A stretch of 64,000 nucleotides of DNA from Clostridium nigeriense. GTDB taxonomy: Bacteria; Bacillota; Clostridia; Clostridiales; Clostridiaceae. The stretch lies in the NCBI RefSeq assembly GCF_900086595.1, contig NZ_LT575472.1, positions 1,881,971-1,945,970 of the forward strand, written 5' to 3'. The first letter of the stretch is position 1, and every line of letters starts with the position of its first letter. The position numbers were made by a program, and so were the translations under genes. Below are positions 52,712 to 61,979 of this stretch, one piece after another. The notes under the pieces were generated by a model that saw nothing but the letters and a program-made list of their open reading frames with translations, had not been told where the DNA came from and did not search any database.

Positions 52712-54981
52712 AATCTTTAAAGTTTAGTAATTATATTGAGATCAGAAAACCAACTTATATATTTATTAAAATAACTAGTCATAAGAGTATAAGAAATTTT
52801 AACAGCACACAAATAGCAAAGATGATAGCTTTGACTTATAAAACACTTAATAGAAAACTATATAGGGAACAAAAGAAATTTATAATAGAGTGTAATTTTA
52901 AGATAAGTTACGTTATAGATATAGTTGAAAATAATGCAAATTTCTATTTTATAATTCCTAAGCTGCTTAAAAATCAATTACTAGAAAAGATTAATGAAAT
53001 ATGGAGTAAGGCAACTGTAGAAGAAGTTGAAAATCCATTTGTTGATATTAAACAAGATTATATCTATGAAGTAAGAACTACTAAAGGTGATGCTTTAAGC
53101 TTGACTTATGATAAGAAATCTAATGACCCTTTAAATTATATTCTTTCTGCAATGGATGTAATGAAGTCTGAAGACAGAGTTACGATGATAACTAATTTTA
53201 TGCCTAGGAGTCAATTTGGATGGATTGAAGAGTACAACGAAACTATGGAGAAGGTAAAGCAAAACAAAAGCTTAGAAAAGGCTATAATGACACCAGCATA
53301 TATTTTGAAAATGACTTTACTAGGTGCAATAAGTATACTGGATAAAGTTTGTGAGATACTTTGTGATTTTACTGGAAGTGAAAATGATGATAAACAAAGC
53401 TTATATAGTGCTATAATAGGAGTTTTGGAGCAACAAAGAGAATTATCTAACAATACAAAGAATAAGAAACAGGCACTAATAATACCTACAGAAATAGCTG
53501 TATTAAGTAATAAAGAAGAACTATGCAATAGTATGAGCCAATCATTAAAAGTTTTGGATGAAGATAATGAAATTACTTATAGGCTAATAAAGAAAAAGAT
53601 AAATATATTAGATTATTGCTTTAATATAAGTAAGAATATATTTAGTGTCGATGAAGTTTCTAATTTTATTAAAATACCGGGACGTGCATTATTGATGCAA
53701 CATGGAATAAATCATATCAAGATTGAAGAAAACAATATTCCTGTAAAACTTCAAAGTGGTACAAAGAGACTAGGTGAAGCAACTTATAAAGGTAATAAAA
53801 TATCTACATTTTTAGATACAGAATGGAATAGCGCTAATACATCCTTAACGTGTGTTGGAGGTCAAGGAGCAGGAAAAACTACTTTCTTATGTAATTATTC
53901 AGCTGACTGTATTAAAGCTAATGAATCAGTAATTGTATTAGATTTTATTAAGAATTGTGAACTGAGTGAAGATATAGCAAAGGTAACACCTAAAGATAGG
54001 TTGGTTAAAATAAATCTAGCTGAAGAAAAAGATATACAAGCATTTAGTTATAGTGAAATAAAAATAGATGAAAATATGAGTATTTATAAAAAGTTAGATA
54101 TAGCAAGTATGCAAAGTGAACAGTTAATGTCTTTAATAGATGCTATTTCAATAGGAGATCCATTGTCAAGTTCTATGAGAAGATTATTTAATTCAGCATG
54201 TATTATTGTTGGAGTACAAGGTGGAAGTTCACTTAAGAATGTTATAGATTGTTTAGAAAGTTATAAAAAAAGAAAGATTTATATAGATAGTTTAAGTTTG
54301 GAGTTAAAAGATGAGTTGGAAGATGAGATTAATACATTGAAAGAAATAGATGATTATGATAAGCAGGGGAATGTAGTAGGTACTAAATCATCTAAAATAT
54401 CTTTTATATTAGATAGAGTTGACTTATTAAGAAGTAATTTTAAGTTGAAATATATGTATAAGGCAAATCCAAATAATAATATAGATCTTAAAAAATGTAT
54501 AGATGAGAATAAAGTTATATTGATACAAATGAGGGATAATGATTTCCCTACTAAAATGCAAAAAAATATATTAGTAACATTTTGGATTACTAAGGTGTGG
54601 TTAGCTAGTCAACTACGTGGTAGTGAACAAGAGAAACCTAACAGATGTAATTTTATAATAGATGAAGTATTTCAAGCTCCAACTAGCTTAACCATTTTAG
54701 AATATATATTAGTTCAAGCTAGAAAATTTGCATTGAAACCAGTTTTAAGTATTCATTATATTAGACAGATAACAAATATATTTGAAGCACTAGTTACTTC
54801 TAATGGAAGTTTTATGTTAATGAAAGGTTGTACTGATGATGATTTCAATTATTTAAAAAATAAAATTGAAAATTTAGAGTATGAAGATTTAAAAGATATG
54901 AAAAAATATCATAGTATGAATCTTATAAGTTATTCAGAGGGATATGCTAGTTTTATTACTAAATTACCTAAACCTATATAG
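52708..54981 (+). CDS. VirB4/HerA-type transfer ATPase
   Basis: A 757-residue P-loop ATPase. The Walker A GGQGAGKTT is near residues 383-391 and Walker B FIIDEV near 648-653, followed by a sensor region (VQARKFALKPVLSIHYIRQ) typical of VirB4/TraC and related conjugation ATPases. The N-terminal half is a long domain without clear motifs. TTG start with AAAGGGGG upstream. It probably energises DNA or protein transfer; coupling-protein (VirD4-like) activity cannot be excluded. Confidence 0.78.
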   Translation: MKSLKFSNYIEIRKPTYIFIKITSHKSIRNFNSTQIAKMIALTYKTLNRKLYREQKKFIIECNFKISYVIDIVENNANFYFIIPKLLKNQLLEKINEIWSKATVEEVENPFVDIKQDYIYEVRTTKGDALSLTYDKKSNDPLNYILSAMDVMKSEDRVTMITNFMPRSQFGWIEEYNETMEKVKQNKSLEKAIMTPAYILKMTLLGAISILDKVCEILCDFTGSENDDKQSLYSAIIGVLEQQRELSNNTKNKKQALIIPTEIAVLSNKEELCNSMSQSLKVLDEDNEITYRLIKKKINILDYCFNISKNIFSVDEVSNFIKIPGRALLMQHGINHIKIEENNIPVKLQSGTKRLGEATYKGNKISTFLDTEWNSANTSLTCVGGQGAGKTTFLCNYSADCIKANESVIVLDFIKNCELSEDIAKVTPKDRLVKINLAEEKDIQAFSYSEIKIDENMSIYKKLDIASMQSEQLMSLIDAISIGDPLSSSMRRLFNSACIIVGVQGGSSLKNVIDCLESYKKRKIYIDSLSLELKDELEDEINTLKEIDDYDKQGNVVGTKSSKISFILDRVDLLRSNFKLKYMYKANPNNNIDLKKCIDENKVILIQMRDNDFPTKMQKNILVTFWITKVWLASQLRGSEQEKPNRCNFIIDEVFQAPTSLTILEYILVQARKFALKPVLSIHYIRQITNIFEALVTSNGSFMLMKGCTDDDFNYLKNKIENLEYEDLKDMKKYHSMNLISYSEGYASFITKLPKPI

Positions 54982-55058
54982 ATATTATAGAATGGAAGAT
55001 GTTAATAATAATATTTCTCTTTATGGTAATAATAATTAAATATAAGGAGGTTTATAAA

Positions 55059-55463
55059 ATGGATGAAGGTTTAAACTTACAGTTCGTTTCTGACGAATCA
55101 TATGTATATTCTTGGGCAAAGGACTCAAAAGCGATAGAGTTCCATTTACATGTAGGAAAATATTATTGTGACAGATTATATATTATAATAAATGATAGAT
55201 CAATTAATATAAATAGGGATATAAAATTTTTAAATTATATAGATAGAATGGTAGCAGAATTTGAATTGAAAATGTGTGATATTTTTGGCTTTTTTAAAAA
55301 GGGTAGAGAGAGCGCGCGAGAGATACAAGTAGAAGTTTCATTTAATAGTTTTAATATATGTTATCCTCCAATAATGCATGACGAACTTAAAGATACTCTA
55401 AAAACAATAAGAGAGGACGTATTTTCTAAAGTGGAAAAAATGAAACTAGCTGAGTTATTTTAA
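55059..55463 (+). CDS. Hypothetical protein of the transfer cluster
   Basis: A 134-residue soluble protein, starting MDEGLNLQFVSDESY, with a mixed strand and helix pattern and an aromatic-rich middle (GKYYCDRLYIIIND). ATAAGGAGG precedes the ATG at 55059. It lies 77 bases after the ATPase gene and is followed by a terminator, so it probably ends the operon. No family recognised. Confidence 0.65.
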   Translation: MDEGLNLQFVSDESYVYSWAKDSKAIEFHLHVGKYYCDRLYIIINDRSININRDIKFLNYIDRMVAEFELKMCDIFGFFKKGRESAREIQVEVSFNSFNICYPPIMHDELKDTLKTIREDVFSKVEKMKLAELF

Positions 55464-55493
55464 TAATAAAGTAGATTGATTTAAGTTGCTAAA

Positions 55494-55547
55494 GGTAGAT
55501 ATAGGATAGTTATTTTAATAACTAGTAGATTCTATATCTATTTTTTA
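55494..55547 (+). terminator. Terminator of the transfer operon
   Basis: TAGATATAG (55496) pairs with CTATATCTA (55532), with a second inner stem TAGTTAT/ATAACTA, then T6. Confidence 0.82.
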
Positions 55548-55616
55548 TAAACTAAATTAAATAAATTTAGATTAATATGATTAAAAATATGATTTATAAT
55601 AATTAGTGGAAAGTAG

Positions 55617-57053
55617 GTGGATTACATTAAAGATGATAAAATTAGTGAAATAAAAATTGATCTTAAGTTAGATTTAAATCTATACAATGAATTCTGTAAA
55701 ATTAGAAGTATAATATGCGAAATTATGGAGTGGGGAGAGTTTAATTATAGGAAAATATCTAATAAAGAGTTACATGAGAAAGTATATGATAATTTTGACT
55801 ATATTGAACAACAAGCAACAAGAGAAGAAAAATATATCTTAGATAGAATAATGAATAATGAAAAATTAAATGATGAATACATAAATAATATTGACTATAA
55901 GGTTAGGAAAAATATAGCTAATTATGCCTACTGGAAGTACACTAATCAGGAGTACAAGGATAAGAAAAAGATAAATTTGACAGATTTAAAAAATATATTG
56001 AAAGTAAATTCAAAATACAGAAAAGAAATAGAAATAAATGAAGTTTGTTATTCCTGCAAATCACAGGGAAAATTAAAAATAAATGAGTATGGAAAATGTT
56101 TTAATCCTGATTTTATATGCAACAACTGTAAACATACTGTTAAAAAAACAGAAAATCAGAGGGAATTTTTTATATTTAATTGTGAATGTATAGTGTGTAG
56201 AGATAAGGTTGATAGATTTTATAAGGTTTTAAATAAAAATTTAAATAATTTGATAATAAAAATAATTGATGATATTGAAATTAAATTAAAGAAAGAAATT
56301 ATTGTTAATATTTCAGATAAAGAAATGTTTTATGATTGGATAAATAATAGAGATGAAATAGGAGAAGATTTAAAAAAATTTCTTTCGTTAGATATAAAGA
56401 GTAATGAGGATCTAGTTTCAGAGCTAAGAAAAATAGATGATTCTAAAAAAAGAGTTGAAATTTTTAATGAAATGATAGATAAAAAAGTTATATATAAAAG
56501 TATTAAGTTAGATAAAAATCATTTATTTAGATTTATTTTAAATAATAGACCAATAATGAATAAATACATATATAATATAAATTCAGAGTCAGATAAAAAA
56601 CATTATGAATCAATAAATATAGACAATGACATTAAATTATATAATAATTCATATAATTTAATTTATGGAGATGAAGAAATATTTATATCCTTTAATCAAA
56701 ATTATATAAAATTATTACTATATTATGATGAAAAAAGTATGAAAATAGATGTAAATAATTATTTTTTAAAAAATATAGAAACACATTTTGATGATAAGCA
56801 TGATTACTATAAAAATGATAAAGAGATTAAGGAAAATATTAAATTAATAAAAGAAGATATAATGGGTATGAAAGAATATATAAAAAATTGTGAAATTAAA
56901 ATAAATGAACAAAAAGATGAAATTACAGAGTTAATTAAAGTTAATAATAAAATACTAAATAAGTTAAAAGAATTTGAACAAATGGAAGAAGTTTTAAAAT
57001 TGAATTGTTATGATATTTCAAAATTGAAAGCATACAATAAGAAAGGCTGGTAG
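55617..57053 (+). CDS. Cys-rich coiled-coil protein of unknown function
   Basis: A 478-residue protein with a zinc-finger-like cluster between about residues 144 and 197 (CYSCKSQGK, KCFNPDFICNNCKH, FNCECIVC), a long Asn/Lys/Asp-rich middle, and a C-terminal coiled coil (about 400-460). Start at GTG 55617. It is more A/T-rich than the chromosomal genes. The layout suggests a nucleic-acid-binding or scaffold protein of the element; no family recognised. Confidence 0.65.
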   Translation: MDYIKDDKISEIKIDLKLDLNLYNEFCKIRSIICEIMEWGEFNYRKISNKELHEKVYDNFDYIEQQATREEKYILDRIMNNEKLNDEYINNIDYKVRKNIANYAYWKYTNQEYKDKKKINLTDLKNILKVNSKYRKEIEINEVCYSCKSQGKLKINEYGKCFNPDFICNNCKHTVKKTENQREFFIFNCECIVCRDKVDRFYKVLNKNLNNLIIKIIDDIEIKLKKEIIVNISDKEMFYDWINNRDEIGEDLKKFLSLDIKSNEDLVSELRKIDDSKKRVEIFNEMIDKKVIYKSIKLDKNHLFRFILNNRPIMNKYIYNINSESDKKHYESINIDNDIKLYNNSYNLIYGDEEIFISFNQNYIKLLLYYDEKSMKIDVNNYFLKNIETHFDDKHDYYKNDKEIKENIKLIKEDIMGMKEYIKNCEIKINEQKDEITELIKVNNKILNKLKEFEQMEEVLKLNCYDISKLKAYNKKGW

Positions 57054-57064
57054 ACAATGGTTAA

Positions 57065-57100
57065 AAATAAGAGGGTAAATGAATACTCTCTTATTTTTTT
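57065..57100. terminator. Bidirectional terminator
   Basis: AATAAGAGGGT and ACTCTCTTATT arms between the convergent Cys-rich gene and the XRE gene; T8 follows on the plus side. Confidence 0.82.
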
Positions 57101-57300
57101 TCGATTTCAACTTCAAATAAGTCATTAGGTGTACATTTAAAAAAGTTACAAAGAATATCAATATCCTTTTTATTTATTTTTTCATAAGTATCATTAAAAT
57201 ATCTACTTATCGTATTTTTACCAATTCCAGTTGCGTCAGAAAGCTCTTGTTGGTTAATTCTTTTTTCTGCCATTAGTATATGCAATCTAGTCTTTAACAA
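57091..57300 (-). CDS. XRE-family transcriptional regulator
   Basis: A 69-residue Cro/C1-type helix-turn-helix protein (INQQELSDATGIGKNTISRYF, then DIDILCNFFKCTPNDLFEVE). The likely start is TTG at 57300, six bases after GGAGGTG; a further upstream ATG at 57315 includes the ribosome binding site. It is divergent from the 57467 gene, and a palindrome overlaps that promoter, so it probably represses the element's early genes. Confidence 0.85.
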   Translation of the reverse strand: MLKTRLHILMAEKRINQQELSDATGIGKNTISRYFNDTYEKINKKDIDILCNFFKCTPNDLFEVEIEKK

Positions 57301-57372
57301 ATAACTCACCTCCATAAACTGATTATAACATCAAACGTTAATATTAACAATCAAATATAAAAAAAATAAATT

Positions 57373-57407
57373 TAATGGTTGACAATACCATTAAACGGTT
57401 GTAAACT
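57373..57407 (+). promoter_or_regulatory. Promoter with overlapping operator
   Basis: TTGACA at 57379-57384 and TAAACT at 57402-57407 are 17 bases apart. A perfect inverted repeat TAATGGT (57373-57379) and ACCATTA (57387-57393) covers the -35. Related AAACGTT/AAACGGTT motifs lie at 57332 and 57394. It is a natural binding site for the adjacent XRE protein. Confidence 0.75.
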
Positions 57408-57466
57408 TAATACATAAGGTAAAGATTGTAAATGAATTTATTATAAAATATGAGGGGGAATGGAAA

Positions 57467-57691
57467 ATGAAAGAATTAAGAAATTTTATCAAAGGTTTAA
57501 GGAATTTGGAATTTGAAATGGTGGCTGTATCAGAAGTGTGTAGTGATAATGAATCAGAATTGATAAGCTTAGATGGATTACTTGATAGGATAAGGGAATT
57601 AGGTATAAAAGAAATTGTAGCTGAATATTACGAATCACTTGAATTGATTATTGGTGATGATAAATATATAGAAATAGTAGCGGTTTATTGA
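57467..57691 (+). CDS. Small acidic hypothetical protein
   Basis: A 74-residue protein with net negative charge, starting MKELRNFIKGLRNLEFEM. GAGGGGGAAT precedes the ATG. First gene of the transcript controlled by the XRE operator. No family recognised. Confidence 0.65.
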   Translation: MKELRNFIKGLRNLEFEMVAVSEVCSDNESELISLDGLLDRIRELGIKEIVAEYYESLELIIGDDKYIEIVAVY

Positions 57692-57707
57692 AAGAGAGGG
57701 CGTTAAT

Positions 57708-58031
57708 ATGAAAAAATTCTTGCTCGTTTTAGATGATGAAAATATCTTGAAAAGATTAAAAAAGATAAGAGTGTCCGACCAAGCGATAAAAAGTTATAAA
57801 GAATGTACTGTAAATAATAAAAATATAAGTGATGAACTTGCAAGAAAAAAGATAAAAAGAGATTTTGTTCTAGGTTGCAGTCAAAATAAATATTTTCGTA
57901 AGTATGGGCATTTAGTTTTACATGTTAACAAATATAAAATAATAAATGTTTTTCCTCATTTTACAAATAGGAAGTGTACTATAGATGAAGAAATGAAAAA
58001 AAGACTTAATAAGATTCTAAAAATAGAATAA
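57708..58031 (+). CDS. Small basic hypothetical protein
   Basis: A 107-residue, Lys-rich protein, starting MKKFLLVLDDENILKRLKK and ending KKRLNKILKIE, with a LARKKIKRDFVLGC centre. It lies 16 bases after the previous gene with GAGAGGGCG upstream. No family recognised; a nucleic-acid-binding role is possible from its charge. Confidence 0.65.
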   Translation: MKKFLLVLDDENILKRLKKIRVSDQAIKSYKECTVNNKNISDELARKKIKRDFVLGCSQNKYFRKYGHLVLHVNKYKIINVFPHFTNRKCTIDEEMKKRLNKILKIE

Positions 58032-58045
58032 CAGGAGATTAGAAA

Positions 58046-58201
58046 ATGAGTATGAGTAAAGAGAATAAAGGAATTCAATTTTGTGAAGAAGAATGGAGTG
58101 CACCAAAAGAAATAGAAGATTTAGAAAGAAAGTATTTAGAGTATTATGCGTTAGATAATGAGCCTGTATGTCAATCTAAGGATATAGGAATGGTTTCATA
58201 G
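58046..58201 (+). CDS. 51-residue hypothetical protein
   Basis: A short gene with CAGGAGA seven bases before the ATG, 14 bases after the preceding gene. The product starts MSMSKENKGIQFCEEEW and is acidic in the middle. It contains two Cys. It is probably in the same operon. No family recognised. Confidence 0.6.
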   Translation: MSMSKENKGIQFCEEEWSAPKEIEDLERKYLEYYALDNEPVCQSKDIGMVS

Positions 58202-58746
58202 CTAATTAGGTAGAAACTATCGTTGTAAAATACAAAGCTAGAATAAGGCTAAAAACACAAATAAACGCTTAGATAAAAATATACTAAACGTATAAAATTA
58301 GAAATTTATTTAAAAGATGAAAATAGGAATTTGAAGAAAACAAAAGATAAGTTAATCTAAATTAATATAATCAACTTATATTGACAATAATTAGTGCATA
58401 TGAGATTAGATAATAATTATAAAACATGCTAATATATAAAAGTATAGTGTTTTGGGTATTAATATAGCATTATATCAAATACTGTGTTTATATTTTACAT
58501 TATACAGATTGATATTTAGATTGTCAATAGTATTTTAAAAATAAATCAAACATATGTATGATAAGTGTAATTATTTATGTTTAGATAGATTAGGAGGTGT
58601 AAAAATAAAATTTAAGCCAGTTGTAAGCTTGTAAAAAAGATATATTAAAAGTTAAAAAGCAGTAAGGACTACCGTCCTCACGTGCTTTAGTGTGTGTGGT
58701 AAGGTTAATCTTTATCAAAAAATAATATTAAAAGGGGTTAAAGGGT
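58202..58746 (+). other. Long leader region before the polymerase gene
   Basis: 545 bases without a normal gene. AGGAGGTG at 58592-58599 is followed five bases later by ATA (58605), opening a nine-codon frame (KFKPVVSL after the first codon) that ends at TAA 58632-58634; it looks like a leader peptide whose ATG has changed to ATA. A 12-bp hairpin follows at 58656-58688 (AAAGCA...TGCTTT with AGGAC/GTCCT inside), GC-rich for the region. A second ribosome binding site AAAGGGG precedes the polymerase start. Confidence 0.5.
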
Positions 58747-61700
58747 ATGAAAGGTATTAAGATTAAGGAATTATTAATTAACGTAAAAACTAATGAAACA
58801 GAAGAAGGAACAGTAATAGAGAAGACATATAAAGAAAATGAAATAACAATGGATAATAATTATCTGTTTGAAATTTATAGTACATATAAAAGTAGGGCTA
58901 TTAAAGATATAGCTGAAAATATAATAAAAGTAAATCTTCCTTATGATAAAATACAAGCTAGAGATTTGTTAATGAATGGTTTTAAGTATAAAGACATAGA
59001 ATATGTTGCTCTTTTAACTACAGTTGGAGCAATGAAGCATGAAAATATGGAACTTGAAACTAAATGTGATTATTTCTTTATTAATAAGGAAGATGAAGGT
59101 TTTATAGATGAATTAGAAAACGTAGCATCATGTGGAAAATTGAAGACTTTAGAAGGTAAAGAAATCTGTATAAATAAAGATATAGTATCAAGGTTAAGCT
59201 TATTACTATCGTCTGGAACTATGGTTTATTTTCGAAAGCCTTTAAAGTTTGCAGTTTTACCAGAAATGACATTCACATATATAAATAATTATTTACAATT
59301 TGCAGAAAAGAAAGTTGTAGATAAGGATGGAAAAGAAACAAAGGTTATAGATAAAGATAATTTAAGACTAGAAAAATATCCTGACTTAGAAGTAGATCAT
59401 ATAGCTATGGATGGCTCAGGATTTATGATGCCTTCTGTGGCAGGTGAGATTACTAGGCAGTTAAATAAAGGCTATAGAATAGATTGGGTTGGATTTAGAA
59501 TGTTAGGTAATGCGTCAAAAGGTCTTTTAGTTAAGTTCGATTGGAAGAAGTATCTTAAAGAAGAAAAAGGCTTAGACAAGCTTATAGTTAAAGATATGTG
59601 GAGTAACGATGTTGATTTATTTGAAGTCGATTTAGTGCTCAATGAATCTTTAGTTAAATGGGGTAAGTTATTTAATAGTTATGATGAGATGGTTAAATCA
59701 AGAAAAGAGTACCCAAAGTACAATAAACTTTTTAATAGTTTATGTATAACTAAATTTAATAAGGAAGAACCTAAAGAATATTCTTTAAGTAATTATCAAA
59801 TTTTGAGCAATTTAGCATTAACTTATAGTGAACTTTATAACTTAGCAACAGAAGATATAGAAGTATATACTAACTTGTTATATAGAAATGAAGATAAAGA
59901 AAAGATGATTGATACGCTAAGAATTATGCTCGGCGATTGGGCAAAGAATGATGAAGAATTAGAGGGGTTAGATTTAACTCCTTATACTAAAATACATCAA
60001 GCCTTGCAATTAGATGGTGACTTAGTTAAAGCAGGAAATTGCAAATATTTAATCGATAAAATGATAAATAAAAAAATTAACTTAATGGCTGGAGGTAGAT
60101 TTCATATTAAAGGAAACTATAAAGTAGTTATAAAAGATGTATTCTCTTACTTCGATAGCTTGATAAGTTTAAATAAGAGCGATTATATAATTGAGGACGG
60201 AAAAATAAAAGGAATTAAAGGGTATATAAGTGAAAATGGACTTAAGCCTGAAACAAACTATGTTCCAAATGAAGAAGGAAATAGAGTTTTAGCTAGGTGT
60301 CCTTTAAACTCTGCAACAGAATTAATTAAAACTACATTAGTAAAAAATGAAATGTATGCTAAATATTTCAAAGATTTCAGCAAAGATATCATATTTTATG
60401 CTTTTGATGATTTCATGATGAGGCAAAGTGGTGAAGATGAAGACACAGATATAAGTTTAGTTATAGATAATGAAACAATTTATAATTCTGTAATTGAAGA
60501 TGTCGATGAAGAAGGGGTTAGATGGTGTTTTAGAAATCAGTTTGATGGAAAGGCAGATAAGAGAATTTACGATAAAGAAAAGAAAAATATGTATGAGTGT
60601 ATCCTTGAGACATCCGGAAATACAATAGGACAGCTTAGTAACTATGGTGCAAGAATTTCTAATAGAATAGGTGCAATTGCCATAAAAAATGAGTTTAATG
60701 AATTTGCAAGTAAAGTTGAATTTTATAGTTGGTATTATAAAAAATATATAAAAGAAAAGGGAAAAGATGCTTATAAAAATTTAAATGAAGATTTTGAAAA
60801 GTATATAAAAGAAAGATATTTTGAGCCGACTTATGAAGAACAAAAAATATTTACTAGAAAGCAGTTTCAAAAATATAAGAAATATTCTTATTATACTTTA
60901 TATCTTCAGATGGTAGCTATTGACCAAGTAAAGACCAATATAAAAGTCGATGATGAATTAAAAGAGCCTTTATTTAGTTTGGATTTTATAAAAGAACGTA
61001 AGCCACTATATATATATCATGCCAAGTATAGGGAAATAAATCGTTCTGTTAATTATAAAGATGTGAAATATAGCAATACTGTACTTAATGAATTTTGTCG
61101 TAGAATTATTAATGAGTTAGGCTTTAAAGCAAGGGAAAAGGAATTAAAACAAGGTAAGAACGACCATATTTATACGGTGATGAGAAGTGTAGAAAAAGAA
61201 GGATATACTTTAAATGATGATTTATTAATTAGCCTAGGTGAGATATATAAAAACTATCTTAAAGTTGCTGATTTAATAAAAGAGCCAACTAAAAAACTAT
61301 ATGAAGAAAAAAAGAATATAAAAGATGAACCTGAATTAACAACTATAAATAATAAGATAGCTTTATCGGAAAAGGAGAGAAATAATAAACTTTTGAAGCT
61401 TTCTTTAAAGGTTAATGAAAAAATAGATAGTGATATACGTAGTAAGTACAAGCCTAAAGAAATTCTATTAGCTTTAGCTAAATATAGGGATGAGTTTAAT
61501 AATAGAATTAAGCCATATTATATCTTTGAGTTTTTCTTTGAAGAATTTAAGAGTGTTTTACTAGAAAGAGCCAAAGGACTAATAAATTCTTATGTTTTAG
61601 ATAATGAGGGAACTATTCACTATCTATATAAGGATTATAAAAAGGAATTAAAAGAAATGACTGATATCAATTTATCTAAAGAAGACAATTTAAAGAAAAG

Positions 61701-61947
61701 AGAAAAACTAGGGGAAGTTAAAAAAATAAGGATAAATGAGTTAACTTATGCTCCTATAAAAGAAGGAGATACAATTACTAAAAAAGATGAAGATATTTTA
61801 GCGAATAAAGACAAGCTAGGTACTTTATATCCTAATTTTATGGATTTTGAAGATGGTGATTATAAGGTAGTAAAGAGAGAGTTTTCGCCTAAAAAAGTAA
61901 CTGATTATAAAGAAGCTAAAAGTTTAACTCTTTTTATAGAAGTGTAA
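58747..61947 (+). CDS. Single-chain RNA polymerase, YonO/QDE-1-like
   Basis: A 1066-residue protein whose motifs fit the two double-psi beta-barrel fold of YonO and eukaryotic RNA-dependent polymerases. The first barrel has MDGSGFMMPSVAGEI (Asp222) and then GFRMLGNASKGLLVKFDW (249-266), like DG-x-G...A and FQ-x-R...KG-x-x-x-V-D of those enzymes. The second has RVLARCPLNSATELIKT (513-529) and SGEDEDTDISLVID, where Asp564, Asp566 and Asp568 match the metal-binding D-x-DGD, with Thr567 replacing Gly. TIGQLSNYGARISN (626-639) matches the segment that follows. No Shine-Dalgarno problem: AAAGGGG precedes the ATG. Polymerase activity is inferred from motifs. Confidence 0.72.
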   Translation: MKGIKIKELLINVKTNETEEGTVIEKTYKENEITMDNNYLFEIYSTYKSRAIKDIAENIIKVNLPYDKIQARDLLMNGFKYKDIEYVALLTTVGAMKHENMELETKCDYFFINKEDEGFIDELENVASCGKLKTLEGKEICINKDIVSRLSLLLSSGTMVYFRKPLKFAVLPEMTFTYINNYLQFAEKKVVDKDGKETKVIDKDNLRLEKYPDLEVDHIAMDGSGFMMPSVAGEITRQLNKGYRIDWVGFRMLGNASKGLLVKFDWKKYLKEEKGLDKLIVKDMWSNDVDLFEVDLVLNESLVKWGKLFNSYDEMVKSRKEYPKYNKLFNSLCITKFNKEEPKEYSLSNYQILSNLALTYSELYNLATEDIEVYTNLLYRNEDKEKMIDTLRIMLGDWAKNDEELEGLDLTPYTKIHQALQLDGDLVKAGNCKYLIDKMINKKINLMAGGRFHIKGNYKVVIKDVFSYFDSLISLNKSDYIIEDGKIKGIKGYISENGLKPETNYVPNEEGNRVLARCPLNSATELIKTTLVKNEMYAKYFKDFSKDIIFYAFDDFMMRQSGEDEDTDISLVIDNETIYNSVIEDVDEEGVRWCFRNQFDGKADKRIYDKEKKNMYECILETSGNTIGQLSNYGARISNRIGAIAIKNEFNEFASKVEFYSWYYKKYIKEKGKDAYKNLNEDFEKYIKERYFEPTYEEQKIFTRKQFQKYKKYSYYTLYLQMVAIDQVKTNIKVDDELKEPLFSLDFIKERKPLYIYHAKYREINRSVNYKDVKYSNTVLNEFCRRIINELGFKAREKELKQGKNDHIYTVMRSVEKEGYTLNDDLLISLGEIYKNYLKVADLIKEPTKKLYEEKKNIKDEPELTTINNKIALSEKERNNKLLKLSLKVNEKIDSDIRSKYKPKEILLALAKYRDEFNNRIKPYYIFEFFFEEFKSVLLERAKGLINSYVLDNEGTIHYLYKDYKKELKEMTDINLSKEDNLKKREKLGEVKKIRINELTYAPIKEGDTITKKDEDILANKDKLGTLYPNFMDFEDGDYKVVKREFSPKKVTDYKEAKSLTLFIEV

Positions 61948-61979
61948 TAATGGTGGGGATTTTTCCCTCCTCTTGAGAT

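Noticed and set aside
58747-61947. Viral-type RNA-dependent RNA polymerase or reverse transcriptase
   Set aside because: No palm-domain G-D-D or Y-x-D-D pattern in the right setting; the D-x-D-x-D and DG-x-G...KG motifs fit the two-barrel cellular-type fold instead.
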